Positions 32,001-42,369 of a stretch of DNA of 64,000 nt are shown piece by piece. Made by a program: the position numbers and the translations under genes. This stretch comes from Macrolepiota albuminosa (taxonomy: Eukaryota > Basidiomycota > Agaricomycetes > Agaricales > Agaricaceae), in the NCBI GenBank assembly GCA_027475525.1, contig JAMWFC010000123.1, forward strand, positions 606 to 64,605, read 5' to 3'. The notes under the pieces were generated by a model. That model saw only the letters and a program-made list of their open reading frames with translations, was not told the origin of the DNA and searched no databases. How positions within the stretch are numbered: position 1 is the stretch's first letter; every line of letters begins with the position of its first letter.

Positions 32001-35000
32001 ACTATGCTCGTGATGACGAGGAGGAACACCTGTTTGCACTGACGGAGTGCCGTGGAGATCAGCGCGTCCGAATGAGATGCGTAACCCTGCAGAAGGCAAC
32101 TAATAAGTTGCAGCGGCCACACTATACTCCTGAAGAGAAGGAGTGCCTGGTCACGTATGTTGATGTCAACGGACATCCGGCATGGACGTTGTGGGACTCC
32201 GGGAGTACCACCACGGGCATTACGCCCCAGTTTGCTCACGTCAACGCGATTCGCATTCATGAACTGGAGGAGCCCTTGATGCTCCAGCTGGGGACTGTGG
32301 GGAGTCGCGCTATGGTGCAGTTTGGCGCGGAGGTGAGAATAAAGACGTCAGGAACGTCGACCAGCTGGGGACTGTGGGGAGTCGCGCTATGGTGCAGTTT
32401 GGCGCGGAGGTGAGAATAAAGACGTCAGGAACGTCGATGAAGGAATACGTGGATATAGCAAATTTTGATCGCTATGACATGATTATCGGTACGCCATTCA
32501 TGCGTAAGAACAAGGTGTCGCTGGATTTCATGAACAACATGGTCGTTGTGAATGGTACGCCTCTGAAGGCGGAGAAAGTGGTGTTGAACGATACAGATGG
32601 TCGTTTGAGGCGCTATCGCGCAACTGAAAAGCGGCGTGATGAGCGCAACTGACTAGATGGTCGCAGGAGAGCGACTGTTCAGGAGGTGGAGGACGAACAG
32701 GCCCCACCGAAAACCCTGCCGGCTGATTCGCCGGCTATACTGATGACTGAGGAAGAGTTTCAAGGAACTCTGAAGAAGGGGAAGCACCCAGATGTGACTG
32801 GGTGTACCAATGGAAAGCCTAAACAGGCTGTGCAGTGCAAGAATGAGCGTAGTAAACGCGTGGTGGAGTCGCTGGAATGCCAGCCGACTAGCTCTCGAGT
32901 AAAGGTGGAGGATCTCGTCAAGGACGAGGGATACAGTACAATGGGAACTGTGGGTAGCACTAGGTCGCTAATGGATCGACCAGTGCCTCGGCCAGGAGTG
33001 CAATGGGCGTATGACCCACGAATGCCATGGGAGTGGAACGAGTTGGTAGCGTCAATGGTGACGCAGGCTATGGGAAGTGGGCAAGTGACCCAGACGGGAG
33101 AAGTGTACCATTACGCACGAGAGGACGAGATATCCGAAACATTGGATATTGTATTTGACGGATTCTCGCTGAAAGCGAGGAGTGTGCAGTCGTCGGCAAG
33201 TACAACGGGGAAACAACCGGTTGTAAGGTTGAATCCAGGAGACCTTACAGAGGAGCACGTACGTGCCTTACGGGAGCGATTTGAACCAAAGGTTCAACCG
33301 CGTATAGCACACGTAGCCAAAGAAAAAGGCAAGGCTTTGAGCCTTACAGAGGAGGATATTCCTCGATTGCGCCAGCAATGGCAACGGGAGTTCGCTGATA
33401 TCGTCAATGGAACGAAGGAGGAGCTTCCTCCGTGGCGGGAGGTTAATCATGAGATCAACCTCATTGACGATAACAAGCAGTACAAGTATCATTTGCCTCG
33501 CTGTCCGCGAGCACTTCAGGATCAACTTTGTGAAAAGACGAATAGATACATAAACGCGAAGTGGTGGGAACCACGACCAGCGGTGCAAGCTGCACCATTG
33601 CTTTGTATCCCCAAGAAGGATGGAACGTTGCGGACGGCATTGGATGCGCAACAGCGCAATGATAATACCGTCAAGGATGTAACACCTCTTCCAGATCAGG
33701 AAGTGATACGAGAAGATGTTGCGACAGCGAAGTATCGGTCGAAAATCGACCTCACAGACGCGTATGAACAGGTTCGCATCCGCGAAGAGGATATACCAAA
33801 GACACTGTTCTCGTCCCTGATGGGGACGTTCGTGAGTAACATCATGCAGATTGGTGATTGTAATGCACCGGCGACATTTCAGAGGTTAATGACCTCAATC
33901 TTCTGAGATGTAATCAGGAAGTTTATGCACGTCTATTTAGACAATATATTCATATTTTCTGACTCCATTGAGGAGCATGAGCAGCACCTATGAGTTGTAT
34001 TTGAATGACTACGGAAGGCCAGCCTCTATCTCAAATGGAAGAAGTGCGAGTTGTACGCAACGAGTATAGATTGTCTCGGTCACGTCATTGACAAGAAGGG
34101 CATTCATCCTGATACAGATAAGCTCGACCGAATCCGAGAGTGGCGTACTCCACGCACATATAATGATATCCAACGATTTGTCGGACTGGTGAACTATATT
34201 GGCAATTTCTTGCCAGACATCACTGCATACACTGGGCCACTTATGGCCATGACCCAGAATGGGTCACCGTTTCATTGGAGACCGCTGCATCAGCAGTGTT
34301 TTGAGATGATTAAGCGCATATGCGCAAAAACGCCGGTCATCTGGCCAATTGACCCACGCATTGACGAGCCCATCTGGCTCATTTGCAATGCGTCAAAGAC
34401 TGGGGTTGGGGCCATGTTTGGCCAGGGTAAAACATGGCAGACTTGCCAACCAGCGGGATTTATGTCCCGTAAATTCACTGCTGCTCAGCAGAATTATGCT
34501 GTGCACGAGTTAGAAACACTCGCAATACTGGAAGCCCTCCTAAAGTGGGAGGATAAACTGATGGGATATAAGATCCATATTATCACAGATCACAAAGCAC
34601 TAGAGTTCTTCAAGACTCAGGTGCACCTGTCTCCGCGACAACGTCGCTGGATCGACTACATGTCGCGGTACCAGTTCGACATCACCTATGTAAAAGGTGA
34701 ATTGAACAAAGTGGCGGATTGCCTATCTCGATATTTCGAGAGTGATACTCGAGATGACGTCCATGACGCGCATGACTATGTCCAGGCGGACAAACGTATT
34801 GACCCAGAGGGCGAGGATTTGCCTCTGCATCGATTCCATGAAATCAGGGAACATAGGGTCGAGTTACACGCCATGCGAGCACAGGAAACACGTCGCAGTA
34901 AGCGACTGCAGGAGCAGCGAGAGACTCACGATATCGAAGCTCAGGTGCTAGTGGACCATGAGGCCCCTCAGCCAAGGGAAGAGACAAGGCAAGAGGTGCC

Positions 35001-36555
35001 TATGAGAGGTACTGATATGACGCTCCAGCAAGCGCTGGAGTCACAGGACCATACGCCTGCACCGGCCGACTTAGGCAATGCGCAATTCCGCACACGTATC
35101 CAGCAAGGATACAAGGATGATAATCTCTTCGTAGAGATTCTGAACAATATCCAAGCGCATCCGCGCTTCAGGACGGAGCAGCAGCTTGTCTACCTTACCA
35201 GACCCACGGGGTCCAAAGTCATCTGCATTCCCCGGGAGAGGTCGTTGATTACGACTATCCTGGACCAGGCCCATAGAGTAGTGGGCCACTTCGGAACTCA
35301 GAAAACGCTGGACTATGTGCGACGCTGGTACTGGTGGCCGCAAATGGCCAAAGAGACGAGCCAATTCTGCTCGACATGCGAGCTATGTCAACAGTCGAAA
35401 GTATTGACTTTGAAGCCACCGGGAAAGCTGCATTCGCTACCCATCCCGGTCAAACCTTGGGATTCGATTGGGATGGACTTTATAGGTCTGTTCCCCGAGT
35501 CGAAAGGCTTTAACTACCTGTGGGTAGTGATCTGCAGAATGACCAGTATGGTCCATCTCATTCCGGTGAGAACCACCATGACCGTGTCAGACTTGTCATG
35601 GATCTATCTCAAGGAGATAGTACGTCTTCATGGACTGCCCAGCTCGATCGTGAGCGATCGAGATGCTAAGTTTACTTCCAAATGGTGGAAGGAGTTGCAC
35701 AAGCTGCTAGGAGCAAAGTTGCTCATGTCGACATCGTTTCATCCGCAAACGGATGGTCAAACGGAACGTGCAAATAGAAATATCGTGCAAATCTTGCGAG
35801 CGTTCATACGTCCTGATCAGAAGGACTGGGTGGATAGATGTCCACTCGTGGAATTCGCGATAAACGCGAGTATATCGGAAACCACAGGGTACTCACCCTT
35901 TGAACTCAACAATGGCTACATGCCATCCATGATTCGTGAACTTCGTACAGACGAAGTTATTCATGTGGGAGTCAAGCAGTTTGCGCGCAACGCGCTAAGG
36001 AATCTGGCAGATGCCCATGATGCGATTATAGAATCGCGCGTCTGGCAAACCAAACATGCGAATAATCGCAGACGCGAGGAACCAGAAATCGAGAAAGGGA
36101 ACCTAGTGTACCTTTCTATGAAGAACCTGAACCTGCCGAAAGGCAGAGCGAGTAAGTTGTGTCCAAAGTGGATTGGACCGTATAAGGTCCTTGAAGCGGA
36201 GCCGAGCACGTCTAACTACGTGCTGGAACTACCCCATGCGCTGCAAGCGCGCAGGATAGTCCCCAAATTTCATGTGTCGCTATTGCGACCGTATATGGCC
36301 AGTAGTGATGCGCTCTTTCCTAATCGAGCAACTCCGGAGCCGTATGATTTTGGAACTGGTAATGACCAGGAGTGGTTCGTAGATGACCTGATAGGTCATC
36401 GTTGGACAAGGGGAAGCCTCGAATTCGAGGTAAGGTGGAGCTTAGGTGATACTACCTGGGAACCGCTAGTAAACTGCAAAGACCTTGCAGCGATGGATAG
36501 GTATCTAGAGCTGCAGGGCGTGAAACGCCCTCAGCAGCTAGCAAAACGCGCGTAA
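29075..36555 (+). pseudogene. Element B gag-pol polyprotein with chromodomain
   Basis: ATG 29075 opens one frame for gag, protease, RT, RNase H and integrase. Gag has a disordered N-terminus, a capsid region (30900-31430) and a CCHC knuckle CYNCGRSGHFAKEC at 31754. Protease has WDSGSTT at about 32190. RT spans about 33400-34200; its catalytic motif reads Y-L-D-N (33934-33945) where D has Y-L-D-D, so it should be inactive. RNase H lies at 34330-34740. Integrase (35200-36250) has an H/H and CSTCELC zinc finger, D, D, E in GMDFIG, SDRDAKF and QTERANR, and GPYKV. A chromodomain ends the protein (FEVRWSLGDTTWEP, 36420-36470). In-frame stops are TGA at 32650, 33904, 33991 and 34006; a 77-bp duplication at 32284 shifts the frame. 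Otherwise intact, it is about 2470 codons. Confidence 0.93.
32284..32437. repeat. 77-bp direct duplication, 12 of 20
   Basis: Copies at 32284-32360 and 32361-32437 fall in the protease of B and split an otherwise single gag-pol frame. Confidence 0.9.
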
Positions 36556-36780
36556 TGCGCGTGTGGTGGTGGAATGTGGACGAAGTCCACTTTGATTGCC
36601 GGTAACTAACCGGGTGGCCACTAATTGTGGCTGTGATTGTAACTGTTACGCAATTATGATCGCCGACGCGGCGCTGGGTGGCATGTGTTTGTGGTTGTTT
36701 ACACCACTGGCGGAGTTGGGAGATTGTTTTTTTCTTTCTTTCCTCAGTCCCAATACACGTAGTCTACGTGTCGCTTTAGA

Positions 36781-39700
36781 ATGGCCTATTGGGGGCCGCA
36801 AAAGGGTGATCAGAGCTGGCAAGGCTCTAGTGGAGGGGGGAGACCCCCGAATATACAGACGTCATCCCAGTTTTCCCAGTTTCAGAGGCAGCCGCCATAT
36901 CCGGCGGCGAGTCAGTTGCAGTCAGCGGGCGTGGCCTATCCGGGCCGCGAGGAGCCGCTCCCCTACCAAACACCCCTCCACTCGCAAGAGATGGAGATCG
37001 ATGATGATGGGCGCTATGGGCGCCCGGAGGATAGCTTGCGTCGAGAACGGTACTATCAGGAACCGTCCTCACGCTCGTCTGCGTCGTATCCGACGTATGC
37101 GGGTGTGGTGACGGGGCCGCCGTCAGTTCCATGGGCTCATCGGCCCGCAGCAGAGTCGTATGAGGAGCCTGCGCCACAAGCGCAGAGTGTAGCTGGGTCA
37201 GATGTGTTGTTGGGCAGACTGGAAGCAGCGGGACATATGAGGAGCCTGTGCCACAAGCGCAGAGTGTAGCTGGGTCAGATGTGTTGTTGGGCAGACTGGA
37301 AGCAGCGGGACAGCTAGTCCCTGCAACTGCGTCCTTTCTGCAGGACAGCTTGGCCATAATGGTAATGGAGGGACTGCTCGACCAGATCGAGCTGATGAAG
37401 AGGCAGCACATCGCAGCGCTGGAGCAGATCGACCGCGCGTCTAAGCGCAAAATTGCCACGAGTGAGGAATCGACCGCTGAGGTCAAGAGGGCGAGATATC
37501 AGCCCAGTCGACCGGTCGCTCCTCCACAGGCAAGGATGTCGTCGGAAGCGCAATTCGCGCGCCAGGAGCAGCCTCCTCAGCCCGTGGCTTCGTCATTGCG
37601 GCTAACCGAGTTGGGCCCGCAGGCCTCGTCAGAGTCGCTGGCTGCCGTCAGTGAACCCTTGGCAGGTCTGTCCTTGGGTCAGCGGGAACCCGCATCATCT
37701 CGGGCCCCACCTAGGGGGTCCAAACCCGTCGCTGTGGTGCCAAGAGCGCCCGTTACTGTTACTCCTCACGCTGGGCCTGGAGAGAATACTCTGGCGCGAA
37801 ATGCGCCTGCCCCTCCGGTGGCTCAGCCACAACCAGAACCGTCCGCCCTGACCAAGTCGGGGCCGTCTCGTCAGCGTCGCGGCCGCAAGCCGCCCCTCGA
37901 TGCCTCCAAATTGGAGGTTATACTCTTTCCTGCTGGCATTCCCGCACGAGCGGGAGAAGTCCAGATGTTGTTTATATTGCCGGTGTTTGTACCGGCCCCT
38001 CCAGCAAAGTATCCCGTGGTTGTCTTGACCCCAGACCCCCGTACGCCGGAGCAGTATGATGGTCTGGTGGCGACCTCGAGGGGGAAGACTAGGCCTGATA
38101 AAGGCAAAAAACCAGTACCATCCCTGTCCGACGAGAGCGACTATGGAGAGTCGAGCTCGGAGCAGGAGGAGGACAGGGAGGAGGGGGAATCGGCCGCAGA
38201 CCGATTCCAACGAGTAGCGCGCAATAAGCGCATTGCAAAGAAGAAGGCGATTCACGCCAAGGAACTAAAGGCCCAGAAGTCGAGGGCCGAGGACGAATGT
38301 TTGGGGAGGATCCCCGATGGCTTGGAGGTGAAGGTGTGGGGTCTGCTCGATGTCAAGCGAATGAACTCGTGCTTTAGAGGAGCACTCAGCCATTGCACCT
38401 ATTATTCGTATGCCACGAATACGGTGTTGATGGGAGCTGACGCCAATAGAGCGGCGTCATATGAATATTCCTCTGGCCAGCCTGCCCACATCCCGGGCAC
38501 GATTGTCTACAAGCACGCCCCACACGGTCTTCCCCGCACCCCTCTAGAGCTGGACCGGCTCTACAAGTATTATGCTAATGTACATGTCCCGTGTCGCGAC
38601 AGAATCGTCGCCTATATGTTGATCACAGAGCTCCAGATGTTCGTGCAGCGAACAGTGGAGGCTCTGCATGATCGAACCATGCAGCTCCTGATGAAGGAGC
38701 CTCGGTATCAAGAACTCGTCAACCCAATGCAGGGCCCTAACGACCTCGCTCTTGTCGAGCAACGACACATTCCGGGGCGCTTTTTGCGCACGAAAGACGA
38801 TGGCACCACGGCGTTGCGCGTAATGCGCGCTCAGGATCCAGCCACACCGTTCGACCTTGACCAACTGGCACAGTACGCGCTGGTCTTTGGCCAACCTGGG
38901 CTGGAGAATACCTATCAAGGTATCGCCATGGATCATGCCTACCGCATGCACTGGCGGACCCTCTTTGGGTTCGCCTTATGTTGAGCATTGTGCGCTAACA
39001 GCGCAGCCAAGCCAGTGATCGTACGGCGCATGACCCTCGTCGTGGCCCGACCAGGGCTTTATCGAGAGGCGATTGCCTCATATGACACCATGTTCCCCAA
39101 GCAGCCATTTGAGCCCCAACGCGGGCCGCAGCTCGAAATTCACCAAGTTCACGTGCCCGATGACCATGCACGGAACTTCTCCAACGACGACGCATTACGC
39201 GTCCTTTTACACAACCGGATTCCGCTGGAATGGGTGGACCACACATACACGTACAGCGTAGTCTTCCTGGAACAGCAGTTCCATTCCCCCACGATGTCTA
39301 TGGACATCTTTAAGCAGGTCGACGACGAGCGCATGGAGCGCCTCTCCAAGTATGGCACCCCCGCCGCAATCCCGCAATGGGATGGATGGTGGGAGATGAC
39401 TGAAGATGATCACTATCGTCTGATGTTCAAGCACCACGAGGAGAGCAAGCTCCCGGAAAATCCTGAGGCCAACGGCCTCTATTACTTGATTGGCATGGAC
39501 CCGAATCGGGTCAACCTCCTAAAACGCTCGGCAGCGCATGACCTGCCCGCAGCGGACATGGACCCAGGCCGGGTCAATCTCCTGCCACGCACGGCAGAGC
39601 AGGGTACGCTTACCACCACCGCTTCAGCGATTAACGTCGCACTAACAGAGCCTATGGTGGTAGACACGCCTGCAGCCGAGGGGCCTATAACCCCACCGAG

Positions 39701-39806
39701 GACGGAATCGGCGCCTCCCCCTCCCGCGATTAATGTCGCACTGGAGGAGGAAGCAATGGTGACTGAGACGGGCGCTGTCACGGGAGCATCGTCATCCGGG
39801 TCCTAG
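36781..39806 (+). pseudogene. Element B ORF3, accessory protein of unknown function
   Basis: ATG 36781 follows the pol stop by 226 bp, same strand. After allowing for the 77-bp duplication at 37161 and one TGA (38982-38984, where D ORF3 has Arg in FALVRAL), the frame runs about 980 codons to TAG 39804-39806. The N-terminus is Gln/Ser/Pro/Tyr-rich. A helical segment follows (LLDQIELMKRQHIAALEQI), then Pro-rich and acidic linkers with basic patches (RKPPLDASK, KRIAKKKAIHAKELKAQK). A folded-looking C-terminal half (38290-39400) aligns with D ORF3. No signal peptide or membrane helix is visible and no known domain is recognised. The position matches env of other gypsy elements, but the composition suggests a nucleic-acid or gag-associated protein (inference). 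Confidence 0.8.
37161..37314. repeat. 77-bp direct duplication, 13 of 20
   Basis: Copies at 37161-37237 and 37238-37314 break B ORF3 near residue 150. Confidence 0.9.
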
Positions 39807-40181
39807 ACCCTTGTATACAATATTTTGTATGTACCTCTGAGTATTTAACTCGAGCCACTTCAGCTGATACGCACTTTAGAGTCGCGTGTAGATACAGCGG
39901 ACCCAGAGGAGGGGTCATTCTTTTTGTTTTTTTTATACTTTTATTATATACACCATTGGCTGTCTACTGCTGGCGTCCCCTGCGCCTGTGTCTGATAAGG
40001 ACTGCTGTCTCTTGTGTCCGGCCGACACATCCTCATTGCGCCTGAGTACTAACGCCTTCCAGCCACGCAACACGCGTGCATTCATCCGTTATTGCACTAC
40101 CGTGCATCGTTCATCATTGTTGCACTACCGTGCATCTTTCATCTCGCTCTACCTCCCTTTCTCAAGACCGAGTATTCGGTC
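39807..40181. other. Element B 3' untranslated region
   Basis: No gene seen. A short direct repeat (ATTGCACTACCGTGCATC-like, period about 31) lies at 40083-40142, and CGAGTATTCGGTCTC sits just before the polypurine tract. Confidence 0.5.
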
Positions 40182-40194
40182 TCATTGGGGGGTA
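40182..40194 (+). other. Element B polypurine tract
   Basis: ATTGGGGGGTA immediately precedes the 3' LTR at 40195, matching the tract of element D. Confidence 0.75.
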
Positions 40195-40370
40195 TGTAAC
40201 GGGGTCATCCGTATTACCATCAGCATCAACGATGCTATAATCAATTAGTAGAGTATTACGTAAGCTAACATCTTGTTTTCGCACTAAGTACTAGTCAAAT
40301 CCGATATTGCGGTCTGATTTAGCACTGTGTGAAATACACAGATAGTTCTAACTAGTAACCCCAGGTTACA
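40195..40370 (+). repeat. Element B 3' LTR
   Basis: 176 bp, identical to the 5' LTR except three transitions. Two of them fall in the hairpin, which here reads AGCATC-AAC-GATGCT, and keep it perfectly paired. Confidence 0.95.
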
Positions 40371-40375
40371 TGAGC

Positions 40376-40715
40376 ACCCAGTTACACTTAGCGTTCAAAT
40401 CGCGCTAGCGTTGCCTGACTTTGCCACCAAGTTCGGCGCTAGCTTTGTCTATCTTGTCTTCGTCGTTTACGGTGCCACCTACAGGCACGCTACGCTGCGC
40501 TATTCGTTTATTTCTCTATAACTTCTCCTAAACTACGACGCTTACCACTTGCTAGGTAGCACCCGAGGCACTATTGTCTAGCGCATCGCCCTATCACCTC
40601 TGCTCGAGCACACCGGGACCCTGCCGGGACTCCTCACAAACCCGTATGCCAGGCGCTGGAGATGGCGTTGTACTGCATATACGTCCAGCGCACTCAACCA
40701 CAGTTGGCGTCATCA
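40376..40715 (+). repeat. Element A 3' LTR, right part
   Basis: The final 340 bp of the A 3' LTR, resuming after the TGAGC duplication of B and ending CATCA, followed by the CCGG target site. Confidence 0.95.
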
Positions 40716-41721
40716 CCGGGAGCACCCTCCTCATCCTCGACTGGTTGTCCCTCGCTTCCACCGCTCTGGGATGGCAGTGGGAGCCATCTCTGAGGTCCCG
40801 GAGGCCCATCGCATTGCGTGGGCTGGCGCGATGCAGGAGGCCTTTGAGGGGGCGTTGGTGAGGCCCCGGGGCTTGCCTCCTCACGCTTGGTGCGTCAGCA
40901 ACAGGCCGGTAAGCAGTTTTGTACCTCTGGTCCCGCAGCTCACCTGGATGCCCAGTGCCTTCACTGCGTGCGTCATTCAGTCCTGTGTTTGTTTGAGGCC
41001 CCGTCCGCCTCGTCCTGGCGTGATACTTCCGTGTGCGAGGCCTGTCGCCTCAATTATGAGCGATGCTCCGTTTCAGCCCTTTGGAGGGCATACTGTGTTT
41101 TGTGGGAGCAGGGTTGGCCGTTAGGAGGTATCACCCGGAGGATGGGGGTGGAGGAGAGGGATTGGGTTACGGAGGAGGCCAAGGTTCAGGAGGAGGCGCT
41201 GAGGGAGGCCTCTGGAGGTGGGGCGGGAGGCCAGGGCTGGCCCATGGTCTTGATCACGTGCCGAGTGACCTAGTCTGGCACCCCAGGGTGGGAGGGACGT
41301 GAGGGGCACCCTGACAAGGAGAAACGGCGGGCGTCACCTAGCCCTTCCCTGGGGCCCTCCAAAAGGGCACACTTGCCCCTGGAGACCCCATCTCCGGGCC
41401 CCCTCCCATGCCTATTCCCAGCAACATTCTCCCCTCTGTCCGAGGGACTCCAAGCTGATGAAGTCAGGGCCCTGCAGGAGCGGGAGCAGGGGGGCTATGG
41501 GGAGGGGGCGGGGAAGGAGGTGGCAGCCGGGCAGGATCTGGAGGAGGGCCGGGAGGCGATGATCCGGGACTTGAAGGAGGCCAGGGTCGCCTGGGGGGAA
41601 GCAGAGGCTAAGCTAGAGGCCCTGAGGGCGAGGCTTGGTCAGGGAGTGGGACTTCTGAGTGGTGAGGGATTGGTGGAGGCTCTGCACCGGGACGTAGTGG
41701 TGGCCCATATGGCCTCATTAA

Positions 41722-41767
41722 GTGAGTCTCCTTCTCCTCGGGCTTGATTTCTCCTTGACATTCCCAG
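41722..41767 (+). other. Intron in the element C antisense gene
   Basis: 46 nt: donor GTGAGT, branch CTTGAC, acceptor CCCAG. Removal joins A and GC into a Ser codon and keeps the frame to TGA 41938-41940. Confidence 0.75.
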
Positions 41768-41940
41768 GCTGGGCCCGAGAGCACCGCTTGCTCTTGGATG
41801 GGGCAGCCGCAGCACTCGTGGCGCTGCAGGAGGGGCAGTGCCCTGAAGTGACGACTCCTGGGGTGGAGCGGGGCCTCGACTTGTTGGGGCGGGTGGTGTC
41901 GGCACACCGGCGGAGGAATGTGCCCACCCCTGGCTCCTGA

Positions 41941-42369
41941 TTCGAAAGAGTCCTGGACAAGGGCGAGTCTCTTCCGTCCTGGGAGCAGTTGGTGGAGAAA
42001 ACATTGCGGAAGCACGGTCCAGAGAGAATGGGGGAGGGGTTCTGAGGCTGGCCCGGAGAGGGAGGGAGTGGGGGCCGGTAGTTTTCTTCTGTTCTTGTCT
42101 CTGCTCGTCTGTGGACTGTAAAATACTGTGTTTATAGTAAAATGTATATACTTGGTCTCCCGGGGCAAAGGGTGGTGTAGGGGGCAAAAAAAGACTGAAA
42201 AGAGCACCTTGCCCAGGTTCCGGGACACCACTATGAAAAGGTACTAAAAGAGAGTAAGATCTAGAAAGGGAAAGCAGAAAGTATACATGGGAGTTGAATC
42301 CCTACTGAGCCCAGAGGCAGGGGTTACGCCCACTACTGCCGTCTGTGAGTCCTGCGCCTGGGAAGGTTG
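41941..42369. other. Gap between C antisense gene and C pol
   Basis: The two genes meet tail to tail. No further ORF is convincing here. Confidence 0.5.

Larger units (their letters stand above)
28788..40370 (+). mobile_element. Element B: youngest Ty3/gypsy chromovirus, with ORF3
   Basis: It is 11583 bp with two 176-bp LTRs (28788-28963 and 40195-40370) and a perfect 5-bp target-site duplication TGAGC (28783-28787 and 40371-40375). The LTRs differ at only three positions, all transitions. It encodes one long gag-pol frame and ORF3. It sits inside the A 3' LTR and is therefore the last insertion of the nest. Element D is an older relative. Confidence 0.97.
14224..40715 (+). mobile_element. 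Element A: large Ty3/gypsy element with antisense gene cluster
   Basis: The 5' LTR is 14224-15266. The 3' LTR is split by element B into 28085-28787 and 40376-40715; both total 1043 bp. The four bases CCGG flank the element on both sides (14220-14223 and 40716-40719); one shared A makes a 5-bp ACCGG reading possible. Without B the element is 14.9 kb, unusually long for Ty3/gypsy, because about 6 kb of antisense coding sequence lie between pol and the 3' LTR. It interrupts the antisense gene of element C. Confidence 0.95.
14116..41940 (+). pseudogene. Element C antisense gene, cysteine-cluster protein, split by element A
   Basis: This gene runs opposite to C pol, from ATG 14116 beside the C 3' LTR to TGA 41938-41940 near the pol end. 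Its first exon (14116-14223) is interrupted by element A and resumes in frame at 40720 (LDR then EHPP). A cysteine-rich region at about 40920-41090 has a C-x11-CxxC-x6-C pattern (CLHCVRHSVLC) and CEACRLNYERC. A Pro-rich linker follows, then a helical, probably coiled-coil C-terminus (41430-41720). The intron 41722-41767 is canonical: GTGAGT, CTTGAC branch, CCCAG; splicing keeps the frame (ASL-S-WAREH). A further intron near 40858-40898 and one near 41240-41286 are likely but their edges are uncertain. Function unknown; zinc binding is inferred from the CxxC pairs. The 26-kb insertion has inactivated this copy. Confidence 0.7.

Noticed and set aside
36781..39806. Envelope gene
   Set aside because: Position fits, but there is no signal peptide, no membrane helix and no cysteine pattern of a glycoprotein; composition is Gln/Pro-rich and charged.
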